Assembly (NCBI RefSeq): GCF_011058315.1
Contig: NZ_CP049298.1
Location: forward strand, 1 to 64,000
DNA from: Chryseobacterium sp. POL2
GTDB taxonomy: Bacteria > Bacteroidota > Bacteroidia > Flavobacteriales > Weeksellaceae
Direction of reading: 5' to 3'
Length of the DNA: 64,000 bases
Below the pieces are notes generated by a model. The model had not been told where the DNA came from. It made no database searches and saw only the letters and a program-made list of their open reading frames with translations. The position numbers and the translations under genes were made by a program. Below are positions 8,636 to 17,634 of the stretch, one piece after another; position 1 is the stretch's first letter, and each line of letters begins with the position of its first letter.

Positions 8636-11239
8636 ATGACTTCACAAGAAATACGCCAGCAATTTTTAGACTTTTTCAAAAGCAAAGAACACCTTATTGT
8701 GCCTTCTGCGCCTATTGTTTTGAAAGATGATTCCACTTTAATGTTTTCCAACTCTGGAATGACGCAGTTTAAAGATTATTTTTTAGGATACAAAGAACCA
8801 AAAGCCTCTAGAATTGCCGACACTCAAAAATGTTTAAGAGTTTCAGGAAAACATAACGATCTGGACGATGTTGGTCGTGATACCTATCACCATACCATGT
8901 TCGAAATGCTAGGAAACTGGTCTTTTGGCGATTATTTCAAGAAAGAAGCCATCGATTGGGCTTGGGAATTATTGACGAAAGTTTACGGAATTCCAAAGGA
9001 AAATCTTTACGTCACTATTTTTGAAGGCGACGCTTCCGAAAATTTAGCTAGAGATACCGAAGCTTACGATTTCTGGAAAGCGCATATCGACGAAAGCCGC
9101 ATCATCAACGGAAATAAGAAAGACAATTTCTGGGAAATGGGTGCAAGTGGACCTTGTGGACCCTGTTCAGAAATTCACGTGGATTTAAGAACGGATGAAG
9201 AAAAAGCAAAAGTTTCTGGTCTTGAATTGGTGAACAACGACCATCCTCAAGTGGTGGAAATCTGGAATCTTGTTTTCATGCAATACAACCGTAAAGCAGA
9301 CGGAAGTTTAGAAAATCTTCCTGCAAAACACATCGACACCGGAATGGGCTTCGAGCGTCTTTGTATGGCTTTACAACACAAAGAATCGAATTACGACACT
9401 GATGTTTTCACACCTTTAATTGCTAAGGTTGAAGAACTTTCAGGAAAAAAATATACCGGAATTTTAACCGACGAAAAAGATATCGCAATTCGTGTGGTTG
9501 TAGATCATATTCGTGCGGTTTCTTTCGCTATTGCAGACGGACAATTGCCTTCTAACAACGGCGCTGGCTACGTGATTCGTAGGATTTTAAGAAGAGGAAT
9601 TTCTTACGCTTACCGTTTCTTGGGTATGAAAGAAGCTTTCCTTTTCGAATTAGTTTCAGTTTTGAAAGCTCAAATGGGTAAATTCTTCCCAGAACTTGAA
9701 AAACAAGGCGTCATTGTAACGGAAGTGATTAAAAGTGAAGAAGAATCTTTCCTAAAAACCATTGAAAGTGGCTTGGTACGTGTTGAAAAACTCATTGAAC
9801 AAACCATCGCTAAGAACGAAAAAGTACTTCCAAGTGAAGAGGTTTTCGAGTTATATGACACTTACGGTTTTCCAGACGATTTAACGAGAATTATTGCGGA
9901 AGAAAAAGGTTTAACCATTGATGAAGCTGGTTTCGAAGCGGAAATGCAAAAACAAAAGCAACGATCTAAAAAAGATTCTGCTGCTAAAGTTTACGATTGG
10001 GTGGTTTTGGAAGAAAAACCTGAAAATTTCGTTGGTTACGACAAAACAGAAAACGAAGTAACGATTACACGTTACAGAAAAATTGAAAATAAAGACGGTG
10101 AATTCTACCAAATTGTTCTCGATAATACGCCTTTCTATCCTGAAGGTGGTGGACAAGTTGGTGATAAAGGAAGTTTAGAAAACGCCATTGAAAACATCGA
10201 AGTTTTAGAAACTAAAAAAGAAAATAACTTGATTATTTCTTTAATTAAGGAACTTCCAAAAGATGCAAGCGCTGTTTTTTACGCTAAAGTAAACGCTTCC
10301 GACAGAAGAAATTCTCAAGCCAACCATAGCGGAACTCACTTGTTGCACGAAGCTTTGAGAGATGTTTTGGGAACTCACGTAGAGCAAAAAGGCTCTTATG
10401 TAGGTCCAGATTATTTGCGTTTCGACTTCTCGCATTTTTCTAAGATGAATGAAGAAGAATTGGCTTTGGTAGAGCAAAAAGTAAATGCTAAAATCAAAGA
10501 AAATATCGCTTTGCAAGAATTCAGAAGCATTCCTATTCAAGAAGCTTTGGATAAAGGTGCAATGGCTTTATTTGGTGAAAAATACGGTGATAATGTAAGA
10601 ATGATTCAGTTTGGATCGTCTAAAGAACTTTGTGGAGGAACGCATGTAAAATCAACGGGTGAAATTGGTCACTTCAAATTGGTTTCCGAAGCGTCTGCAG
10701 CAGCGGGAATCAGAAGAATTGAAGCTATTTCTGGCGATAAAGCTCAAGAATATTACCAATCTTTAGAACATCAAATTTCAGAACTATCTCAGTTGCTAAA
10801 ATCGAAAGATGTTTTAAAATCTGTTGAAAAATTATTGGAAGAAAACCACAGTTTAAAAGCTGAATTAGACGCTTTCAAAAAAGAAAAAGCAAAAGGTGAA
10901 ATATCCGACTGGAAAAACGCTTACGAACAAAAAGGCGACAAGCAACTCTTAGTAAAGAAAACATCTTTGGATGCCGCTTCTGTAAAAGATATCGTCTTTG
11001 AATTGAAACGTGAAATTCCAAATTCTGTAACCATTATTCTTTCTGATGCCGATGGAAAACCAATGATTACGGTTGGCGTTTCTGCAGATTTAGAAAAAAC
11101 CTACCAAGCGGGAGCTATCGTGAAAAATTTAGCGAAGGAAATCCAAGGCGGCGGCGGCGGAAATCCAGGTTTTGCAACCGCAGGTGGTAAAAATCTTGAC
11201 GGAATTGAAAATGCTTATCAAAAAGCCTTAGCGCTTTAA
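8636..11239 (+). CDS. alaS: Alanyl-tRNA synthetase
   Basis: Charges tRNA-Ala with alanine and clears misacylated Ser and Gly. I start at ATG 8636 (MTSQEIRQQFLDFFKSKEH), the usual N terminus, rather than at an in-frame TTG 18 bases earlier, giving 867 residues. Domains in order: class II aminoacylation core with motif 2-type sequence (RVSGKHNDLDDVG, FEMLGNWSFGDYF), tRNA-recognition region, editing domain with the zinc motif HSGTHLLHEAL and CGGTH, coiled coil, and a C-terminal C-Ala domain ending in GGGGGNPGFATAGGK. Complete and intact. Confidence 0.98.
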   Translation: MTSQEIRQQFLDFFKSKEHLIVPSAPIVLKDDSTLMFSNSGMTQFKDYFLGYKEPKASRIADTQKCLRVSGKHNDLDDVGRDTYHHTMFEMLGNWSFGDYFKKEAIDWAWELLTKVYGIPKENLYVTIFEGDASENLARDTEAYDFWKAHIDESRIINGNKKDNFWEMGASGPCGPCSEIHVDLRTDEEKAKVSGLELVNNDHPQVVEIWNLVFMQYNRKADGSLENLPAKHIDTGMGFERLCMALQHKESNYDTDVFTPLIAKVEELSGKKYTGILTDEKDIAIRVVVDHIRAVSFAIADGQLPSNNGAGYVIRRILRRGISYAYRFLGMKEAFLFELVSVLKAQMGKFFPELEKQGVIVTEVIKSEEESFLKTIESGLVRVEKLIEQTIAKNEKVLPSEEVFELYDTYGFPDDLTRIIAEEKGLTIDEAGFEAEMQKQKQRSKKDSAAKVYDWVVLEEKPENFVGYDKTENEVTITRYRKIENKDGEFYQIVLDNTPFYPEGGGQVGDKGSLENAIENIEVLETKKENNLIISLIKELPKDASAVFYAKVNASDRRNSQANHSGTHLLHEALRDVLGTHVEQKGSYVGPDYLRFDFSHFSKMNEEELALVEQKVNAKIKENIALQEFRSIPIQEALDKGAMALFGEKYGDNVRMIQFGSSKELCGGTHVKSTGEIGHFKLVSEASAAAGIRRIEAISGDKAQEYYQSLEHQISELSQLLKSKDVLKSVEKLLEENHSLKAELDAFKKEKAKGEISDWKNAYEQKGDKQLLVKKTSLDAASVKDIVFELKREIPNSVTIILSDADGKPMITVGVSADLEKTYQAGAIVKNLAKEIQGGGGGNPGFATAGGKNLDGIENAYQKALAL

Positions 11240-11259
11240 AATTTAAAAGCCTTATAAAA

Positions 11260-11300
11260 CAAACAATCGGGAGTAACAATGTTGCTCCCGATTTGTTTTT
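11260..11300 (+). terminator. Terminator after alaS
   Basis: Stem CAATCGGGAG / CTCCCGATTTG followed by a T-rich tail, 20-60 bases after the alaS stop codon. Confidence 0.8.
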
Positions 11301-11591
11301 GGTTAACTAAAAAAAATGATTAATTATATAGATAGTATTAGTGTTTTTTAAATTTTAAACTTTAAAAAAAGTAACAATTCATTCGACCTAGGCTACAGGA
11401 AGACGATAAAGCAAGTAGTAATATCCTTTTAGCAGTTTTTATTTTATAGATGTTAGATTGAAAAACTTTAAGTTTTCTTGATTTCGGATTGTGTTCAAAT
11501 ACGAAGTTTTCTACAAAATATTGACTTGTCGAATGATTGTTACAATTTTTCCTTAGTTCAAACAATACAAATCACCTACTTGCTTTTTTTG
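11301..11591. other. Gap between alaS terminator and CsgG-like operon
   Basis: No convincing gene. A near-perfect inverted repeat occurs at about 11371-11387 (GTAACAATTCATTCGAC) and 11527-11543 (GTCGAATGATTGTTAC), enclosing about 140 AT-rich bases. A 67-codon minus-strand reading frame across it has no recognisable features. Confidence 0.35.
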
Positions 11592-12758
11592 TTATTTTGC
11601 TGTACGGTAAGGGAAGTAGTTAACGACCTTTTCCATAAGATTGTTCATAAGCTTGTCCGTTTCATCGATTAGAGAATATTTAGACCCTGCATTTTCGTCA
11701 AGTTTCCAAACCCAATCGCCGGTTTTTCCATCGAATAAAGTGATTTTGATAACGCCAGATTTGCTGTCTTTATTTTTCATTTGTTGATCAAAGTCACCTG
11801 CAATTACAGCATCTACGCCCAAAGCTTTAGCGATTTCTTCTTTTGAAGTTGTGTAAAGCGTTGGCATAATGCCACTATTTTTTAGTTTTAAATTAGTGGT
11901 GCTAATGTCTTGGAATTCAATGGAATATTTGTCTTGATTTCTAAGTAAGAATTTGTAAAGACTCTCTTGGATTTTTTCCTCGATTTCTTTTTCGTTTCTT
12001 ACACGTTCTTTTTTACTGGTAATTTGCTTTTTGTTTTCACCCTCAATTTCTACTGAAAAAGGGAGAATAGCAATGGTTTTGTGTTCTTTGATATAGTCGT
12101 CATAACGCTTGGATAAAAAGATATTTTTGTTCTTTGACTTGTCCAAGCTTTTTTGAATATCTGTACTTTTTTGAAATAAAATACCAGTTAACGGATCTCC
12201 GCCAAGTACGCCTCCTGTGGCTGCGCTTAGTAAAATATTACCTACACCAGAGCCTTTTTTCTTTTTTGGTTGTTCTGTAATTGTAGTTACAGCGGTTGTG
12301 ATAGCATTAGCTGTATTATTTGTATTTGCAGCTGGTGTTGATGTATTAGCAGATGCTGAAATCATATTGATGTTTTTTGGTTTTTTTACCAAAGCATCGA
12401 TTAAGCCAGGGTTGCTGTTAAGCGTGTTGACAATATTTGGATTCATGCTTAATGCTAAAACAACATCGTCATTTTTGGTTAACATTTTTAAAAAATCTGG
12501 GCTAGCATTTATCGTATTGATAATTGCAGGAATGTTTGTTACCAAATTTAAGATTTGAGGTTCATCAACTACTGCATCTAAAAGCTTTTCGTTCATATTT
12601 AATGAATTAACAAGCTGAGGATTAGCATTGATGGCATTTAGGAGTTGAGGGTTTTTCTTAATCGCCTTTGTAACTTGCTTACTTGGTGGCATCAGCATTT
12701 GCGCATCTAGTTGTGGCAAAGCACTCAAAAGAAATGCAGTGAATAGAAGTTTCTTCAT
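11592..12758 (-). CDS. Secreted CsgG-like protein with N-terminal decapeptide repeats
   Basis: A 388-residue exported protein. A signal peptide (MKKLLFTAFLLSALPQLDAQ) is followed by ten gap-free 10-residue repeats (about residues 36-135) of the pattern NPxLLNxINx, probably short helical turns. A low-complexity Ser/Thr/Ala/Asn linker and a Lys-rich stretch come next, then a C-terminal domain (about 215-385) that reads like the CsgG/LpoB-type nucleotide-binding-like fold of outer-membrane assembly lipoproteins: KTIAILPFSVEI, ALGVDAVIAGDFD, GDWVWKLDENAG. The CsgG resemblance is my inference from pattern, not a search. It lies 19 bases downstream of the giant paralogue and is surely cotranscribed with it. 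Confidence 0.7.
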   Translation of the reverse strand: MKKLLFTAFLLSALPQLDAQMLMPPSKQVTKAIKKNPQLLNAINANPQLVNSLNMNEKLLDAVVDEPQILNLVTNIPAIINTINASPDFLKMLTKNDDVVLALSMNPNIVNTLNSNPGLIDALVKKPKNINMISASANTSTPAANTNNTANAITTAVTTITEQPKKKKGSGVGNILLSAATGGVLGGDPLTGILFQKSTDIQKSLDKSKNKNIFLSKRYDDYIKEHKTIAILPFSVEIEGENKKQITSKKERVRNEKEIEEKIQESLYKFLLRNQDKYSIEFQDISTTNLKLKNSGIMPTLYTTSKEEIAKALGVDAVIAGDFDQQMKNKDSKSGVIKITLFDGKTGDWVWKLDENAGSKYSLIDETDKLMNNLMEKVVNYFPYRTAK

Positions 12759-12777
12759 GATTCAAGATTGTTTGTTA

Positions 12778-15700
12778 TTATTTATTTTCGAAATAAGGGA
12801 AATTTTTGTTAAGTCGTTTGATGACATTGGCTACAGTTTTTGACATATCATAAATTCTGGTTTTAGAATTTTCGTTGATATATTGCCATAGAACCCTGTC
12901 ATCATCTTTACCGAAAATGTTGATGGTAAACTTCGATTTGTCTTTCGGGTCAAGCGTTGGATCTAGGATAGATGCCGTTGTTTGTGAGAAGGTTTTTTCT
13001 CTTAAACTCACATTGTCGTATTTGTGTGACAGCGCATCTCTTCCGAAATCAAAGAACTGAAGATCAATCATATCGTTGAGTAACATTTGATTGATTTTTG
13101 AGTTAACGATAACTTCGGCTACCGTTTTTTGTTCTTGGGTTAAACCTTTTGAAATTTGTTTATAAAGATGCTTGTCGATGCCCAATTCTTCTTTAATTTC
13201 TGGACTTTCGAAGTTGGCGAAGATTTCTTGCTCATCACCTTTTACAATTCCGTTGAGAATGCCTTTGCTTTCTGAAATTTTATAAGCTAAAACTTCAATT
13301 TCTTCTGGTGTTTTATTAAGGATTGTAAAGTCTTCATCTGTAGAAATTCCTAAAAGACTATTGATTTTTGAACGATTATTAATCAGAATATCTGCTGCTT
13401 TTTCATTATTTCCTAAAAATCCTGAAAGTGCTGTTTTGTCACCTTTTAGAAGCGAAACGACAGCGTCTTTGTTATTAAGAATTGCATCAGAAGCTTTAGA
13501 CATTGCAACGTCGTCAAGCCCTAGGTTAAGGTCTGAAAACCAAGCTTTCAAAGTGCCAGTTGGCGAATCGTCTTTTAGTAGATTTCCAAGAACGCCTGTC
13601 GTACTGCTAACAATTTGTGCAAATTGACCAATCTGGCTGAAGTTAAGCTCTATTCCGAAAAGATTCCTATTTTGTTGTAATAATGACGTTACAATATTGC
13701 TAATATTTCCACTGTTAATATTACTGATGAAATCTTTGTTATTGCTGATAAATAATCCTAATTTTTGAATGTCAAGACCTTCAATATTATTACCAAATAA
13801 TTGACTGGCATTACTTGTCAGATTGTTAAGTATTTCATCTTGGTTGAGATGTAACAAACCTGAAATATTGTTTTTGTCTAATAATATGGATGTGTATTTT
13901 TGAGCTTCATCTGTATTGAGTTTGTCTCCCAAAATGACAGTGCTATTAGTCAAAGCGAGATTTACCAACCCAGAAATATCACCATTTATAATGCTGCTAA
14001 CATTGTCTTTATTTTTTAGGATTAAATTGGTGTAGAACGATGTTGACTCATCACCGATGCTTCCTACCAATCTGCCAACATTGTTCGTGAGCGCGTCTTT
14101 AAGAGCATCAGATGCATCGCCAGAAGCTAGTTTGCCGATAAGTTCTGTATTGTCAATCAAGATATTTCCAAATTCGCCCAATTGATTTTTGTCCAGAACT
14201 GTTCCCAAAATTTTGCTGTCTTTGGAGAATAGGGAAGATAACATATTTTTGGTGTCTCCGTTTACAGCACTTCTTAAGAATTCTTTATTATCGCCCACTA
14301 ACTTTGCAAATTTCTGTACGTCAACATTTCCTATCTGATCACCAAATAATGCCAAACCTTGCTCCGACAGTGTTGTAACAATAGATTGTGTATCGCCAGA
14401 CAAAAGACCTTTTATAGCATCTTTGTTATTGAGTAAAGCGCCATATTTTTGTGCTTCTTCAGCAGGTAACAATTCGCCTATCAAAGATGTATTGTTCATT
14501 AATAGATCGGTGGTGAAAGATGAAAGATCACCGCTCATCGCTTTGCTGATTAAACTCTGATTTTTAACAATTAAATCCGTGTAGAACGAAGACGAATTAT
14601 TTGCCACAACGCCTGATAAACTCGAAATGTTTTTACTTAAAACATCTTGTAAAAGATTTGAAGTATCGCCAGATGCTAACTTCACAATAATATCTGAGTT
14701 GTTGTTAAGTATTTCCCCGAATTTCCCTAACTGCGCACTACTCAAAGCGGTTCCTAAAATGTTACTGTCTTTACTAAGTAGCGAGTTCAGCATTTTTTTA
14801 GGATCCCCATCCAGCGTACTTTGTATAAAGTCTTTGTTGTTAGCAATCAGTTTTGCAAATTTCTGAACGTCAGCATTTCCGATTTGGTCACCAAAAAGTT
14901 GTGCACCACTTTGTGTTAAAGTTGTGATAATGGATTGCGTGTTTCCAGAAAGAAGTCCTTTTACGGCATCTTTGTTCGCCAGTAGCGCTGCATATTTTTG
15001 TGCTTCACCGAGAGGTAGTTTTTCCCCGATTAAAGAAATATTGTTAACCAACAGATCTGTAGTTAATGATGTAAAGTCACCTTTCAGCGCTTTACCTACC
15101 AGATCTTTATTATTTAAAATTAAATTTGAATAAAATGATGCGTTGTTACCACCAATCATGCTGGTAACTTGTCCAATGTTTTTATCTAAAACATTTTGCA
15201 AAAGGTTACTCGTATCACCAGTTGCTAGTTTTGCAATAATACTTGCGTTGTTGCTAATAGCTGTATTCAGAAACGAATTTTGTTCTCCCGCATATTTGCT
15301 GGTAATACTTCCAACATTGCTGGAGATAATATCAAACATAATTCCTTTGGTATTGCCGTCCATCACATTCTGTACAATCTTGGTGTTGTTTTGGATAAGC
15401 TTTACAACTTGTGGATTAAGATTAAGCTCGCTTCCTAAAAGTGATGCGTTATTCGAAACCAAATCACTGAATAAGTTGGAGGTATCTCCCTTTGCTAGTT
15501 TGTTTATCGTTTTCGAATTCTTAGCCGCAATTTCGGCAACTTTTTGCCAATTACCTTCTGGTAAAAGGGCTCCGGCAATAGATGTAATCGCGGCAATATC
15601 ACCAGATTTCAACTTTTGGAAAAATTCGCCTGGCTTTGTAATAACATCTATTAAAGCATTTGGGTTTTTAATAAATTTTAATGCGTGGATACCAGGGATA

Positions 15701-16269
15701 TTTCCTTTAAGTTGAGAAATTGCCAAATCGCTCATCGCTTTAGATAAATTCTGCCAACCCGTTTTTTGGTTATCAACTTCTAAGTCATAGGTACATATAA
15801 GAACGGCGTCTACATTTAATAATTTAGCTAAATAAGAAGGCGGAAAATCTCCTGGATGTAGAAAATAGCCAATATCCTGAAGAAGTTTATTGGTAATCCT
15901 AATGTCCTGAAGATAAATTTCGGATTTGTAATTGTCGAAAACATCCCAAAATTGTTCTTGCAACAATTTGCCTACCATTTGTTGATTTTCAAATTGTGTT
16001 TCTGCCTCTTCCTCGGTATATTCTGGAGGTTTTATGTAGCTAATGGTCGTGTTAAAAGGGATAATGGCTATCTTAACATGATCTTCAATCTCTTGATCGA
16101 GGTTTTCATCGGCGTAGATAACATCATTCTGATTAGATTTTAATAAAGTCGCGTACTTGCTAGCGATACTAATTACAGAAGTGATTTGACCAATTTGTCC
16201 ATTGAACTGGGCAATAGGGAATAAGGTTGCCCCAAACAGTAAAAGAATTGAACACTTTCTTCTAAGCAT
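12778..16269 (-). CDS. Giant secreted repeat protein inserted into a CsgG-like domain
   Basis: A 1163-residue exported protein with a signal peptide at about 1-25. The first half of a CsgG-like domain lies at about 62-175 (HVKIAIIPFNTTI, LLNVDAVLICTYDLE) and the matching second half at the extreme C terminus (about 1107-1163: DRVLWQYINENSKTRI, NKNFPYF). About 930 residues separate the two halves, mostly tandem units of about 46 residues with the consensus NKDxIxxLLSGDxxSLxxxLLxNNxSLLG. Residues 341-889 are three gap-free 183-residue super-repeats. In the neighbouring shorter paralogue the same domain is continuous. Function unknown; a surface or periplasmic scaffold is plausible. Confidence 0.75.
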   Translation of the reverse strand: MLRRKCSILLLFGATLFPIAQFNGQIGQITSVISIASKYATLLKSNQNDVIYADENLDQEIEDHVKIAIIPFNTTISYIKPPEYTEEEAETQFENQQMVGKLLQEQFWDVFDNYKSEIYLQDIRITNKLLQDIGYFLHPGDFPPSYLAKLLNVDAVLICTYDLEVDNQKTGWQNLSKAMSDLAISQLKGNIPGIHALKFIKNPNALIDVITKPGEFFQKLKSGDIAAITSIAGALLPEGNWQKVAEIAAKNSKTINKLAKGDTSNLFSDLVSNNASLLGSELNLNPQVVKLIQNNTKIVQNVMDGNTKGIMFDIISSNVGSITSKYAGEQNSFLNTAISNNASIIAKLATGDTSNLLQNVLDKNIGQVTSMIGGNNASFYSNLILNNKDLVGKALKGDFTSLTTDLLVNNISLIGEKLPLGEAQKYAALLANKDAVKGLLSGNTQSIITTLTQSGAQLFGDQIGNADVQKFAKLIANNKDFIQSTLDGDPKKMLNSLLSKDSNILGTALSSAQLGKFGEILNNNSDIIVKLASGDTSNLLQDVLSKNISSLSGVVANNSSSFYTDLIVKNQSLISKAMSGDLSSFTTDLLMNNTSLIGELLPAEEAQKYGALLNNKDAIKGLLSGDTQSIVTTLSEQGLALFGDQIGNVDVQKFAKLVGDNKEFLRSAVNGDTKNMLSSLFSKDSKILGTVLDKNQLGEFGNILIDNTELIGKLASGDASDALKDALTNNVGRLVGSIGDESTSFYTNLILKNKDNVSSIINGDISGLVNLALTNSTVILGDKLNTDEAQKYTSILLDKNNISGLLHLNQDEILNNLTSNASQLFGNNIEGLDIQKLGLFISNNKDFISNINSGNISNIVTSLLQQNRNLFGIELNFSQIGQFAQIVSSTTGVLGNLLKDDSPTGTLKAWFSDLNLGLDDVAMSKASDAILNNKDAVVSLLKGDKTALSGFLGNNEKAADILINNRSKINSLLGISTDEDFTILNKTPEEIEVLAYKISESKGILNGIVKGDEQEIFANFESPEIKEELGIDKHLYKQISKGLTQEQKTVAEVIVNSKINQMLLNDMIDLQFFDFGRDALSHKYDNVSLREKTFSQTTASILDPTLDPKDKSKFTINIFGKDDDRVLWQYINENSKTRIYDMSKTVANVIKRLNKNFPYFENK
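13603..15249 (-). repeat. Three tandem 549-bp coding repeats, each of four ~46-codon units
   Basis: Within the giant CsgG-like gene, copies lie at 14701-15249, 14152-14700 and 13603-14151. Each is exactly 183 codons, with no insertion or deletion between copies. Each copy splits into four units of 45, 46, 46 and 46 residues. Copies 1 and 2 are closest (shared LASGDTSNLLQ-like, TTDLL-NN-SLIGE, GLLSG-TQSI, LFGDQIGN-DVQKFAKL); copy 3 is more diverged. Two further single units precede the block. Confidence 0.85.
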
Positions 16270-16378
16270 GGTTTTTAGTATTAGTGGATAAAAGTTTAGT
16301 TTTTTTAGAATCGAAATCCTGTTTTTTCAATCTAGGGCAAAAATGCTCTTAATTACTTCTAAAACTGAATTTTTTCAA

Positions 16379-16425
16379 GGTAGTTTTGAGGTAGTTCAAC
16401 AACTACCCGCATGGGTAGTTTGTTG
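16379..16425. promoter_or_regulatory. Cluster of four GGTAGTT boxes, possible operator
   Basis: GGTAGTT occurs at 16379, 16390 and 16414 and, reversed, at 16401. The last two form a palindrome CAACAACTACCC-GCAT-GGGTAGTTTGTTG (16397-16425). The start-to-start spacing of 11, 11 and 13 bases places the boxes on about the same DNA face. The cluster is about 110-155 bases upstream of the minus-strand CsgG-like operon and is the only structured sequence in its upstream region. Confidence 0.4.
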
Positions 16426-16563
16426 TAAGGTTTTGATAGTCAATAACTAAATTAGTTTGATGAAATTTTAGTTTTATTTTTTATGAACTTAAAATTTTTG
16501 GAAAACACAGCGGTTATATTATTTTATACTTCTAAGGGTTTACTCAATTTGGGTTTATAAATC

Positions 16564-16638
16564 AAAAAAAGACGAATAATTTATCCGTCTTTTATTTTTA
16601 AAATACCAATATTAAATTAGCGATTTTTCTAATTTAAT
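16564..16638. terminator. Terminator hairpins downstream of sixA
   Basis: Two hairpins lie between sixA and the CsgG-like operon promoter region: AAAGACG / CGTCTTT (about 16567-16590) with A and T runs on both sides, and the perfect ATTAAATTAG / CTAATTTAAT (16611-16620 and 16629-16638). The first fits an intrinsic terminator for the minus-strand sixA gene. Confidence 0.6.
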
Positions 16639-16655
16639 GGATTATCTTTTTAAAA

Positions 16656-17135
16656 TTAATGAATTGATTTTGGAGAATAGAAATATAAAAATTTCTTTTT
16701 TGAAGTTTCAAAATCGGACCAACTGTCACAGTCTATTTCATATCCCGCAACACCACAAGTGGGAAGATTAACAATTTCGTCGCTTAGATAATTTGCAAAA
16801 TTCGAGATGCCATTGTTATGGGAAAAAATTGCAACTGAGTTAATATCATCGGATAATCCATAAATTAGATTTTCAAAGTGAATTTCTCGGGCATTATACA
16901 ATTGTTGTTCGGTATCGAAATCTTTATCATAAATTTTTGAAAACACGTCGCAGGTATCTTTTGCGCGTTTTGCGGGACTACTAATAAAACAATCGATTGC
17001 TGTATTTTTCTCTTTAAGAAATTCGGCCATTCTTATAGCGTTGGATTTTCCAACTTCTGTTAATGGCCTGTCAAAATCGTCTATGCCTTCTGGCCAATCG
17101 CTTTTTGCATGTCGTATTAGTAGAATTGTTTTCAT
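16656..17135 (-). CDS. SixA-type histidine phosphatase
   Basis: A 159-residue member of the histidine phosphatase (phosphoglycerate mutase-like) superfamily, SixA branch. SixA proteins remove phosphate from histidine-phosphotransfer domains. The catalytic RHG-type motif is LIRHAKSDW (His9), followed by DFDRPLTEVGKSNA, the arginine loop SSPAKRAKDT, and the second catalytic histidine in FSHNNGISNF. There is no signal peptide, so it is cytoplasmic. The in vivo partner is not evident, as no two-component gene is adjacent. Confidence 0.88.
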   Translation of the reverse strand: MKTILLIRHAKSDWPEGIDDFDRPLTEVGKSNAIRMAEFLKEKNTAIDCFISSPAKRAKDTCDVFSKIYDKDFDTEQQLYNAREIHFENLIYGLSDDINSVAIFSHNNGISNFANYLSDEIVNLPTCGVAGYEIDCDSWSDFETSKKKFLYFYSPKSIH

Positions 17136-17220
17136 AGTTTTTGCAATTTTTGGAAATTAAAATTAAGAAAAAAATCTTTTTAAAATGACTTTTATTTTAA
17201 AATCAAACTGCTATACATAA

Positions 17221-17252
17221 AAAAAGAGAGAAAACTTATGTTTTCTCTCTTT
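17221..17252. terminator. Strong bidirectional hairpin AAAGAGAGAAAAC / GTTTTCTCTCTTT
   Basis: A perfect 13-bp stem with a four-base loop, preceded by an A run. On the minus strand this is a hairpin followed by a T run, placed immediately after a sequence resembling a decayed tRNA 3' end (17253-17282). Confidence 0.75.
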
Positions 17253-17634
17253 GGTGACCTTGACGAGCGTATCTTCAAACACTTTTATCGATGATTTGGT
17301 TCGATTAAGTCAAATTAAGAATGAATTATATTCTTCCATCTTATCAAGCAAATTCTGTTAAACTTTTTGTTTAATGTAATTTAATAATCTAAAAATTTAG
17401 AAATTAACATTCGAATAGTAAGTATTTATTTAGCTGTTGTGGTCTTGTATTGATAACTAAAGAAATATCGAAATGTTTAATGTAAGATTTGGAAAAAGGT
17501 TTGAAAAAAAACGGTGAATGGCTTCTATCAGTATCTATCTTTATTTATTTTCACTTTCTTTGCAAAACCTGTATTTAATATATTTGTTAAGGTCAATATA
17601 ATTTATGCTGTTTATACTATTTAACTGAATAACA
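17253..17634. other. Non-coding stretch with a possible tRNA 3'-end remnant
   Basis: No ORF. On the minus strand 17253-17282 resembles a degenerate tRNA 3' end: TGACCTTGAC matches the acceptor region of the tRNA-Arg at 62630 in 9 of 10 positions, and TTCAAAC matches its T loop, but the T stem does not pair. The remainder to 17634 is AT-rich upstream sequence of the next gene, with nothing else seen. Confidence 0.3.

Noticed and set aside
11362-11565. 67-codon minus-strand ORF after alaS
   Set aside because: No family features and low-complexity AT-rich sequence spanning an inverted repeat; more likely non-coding.
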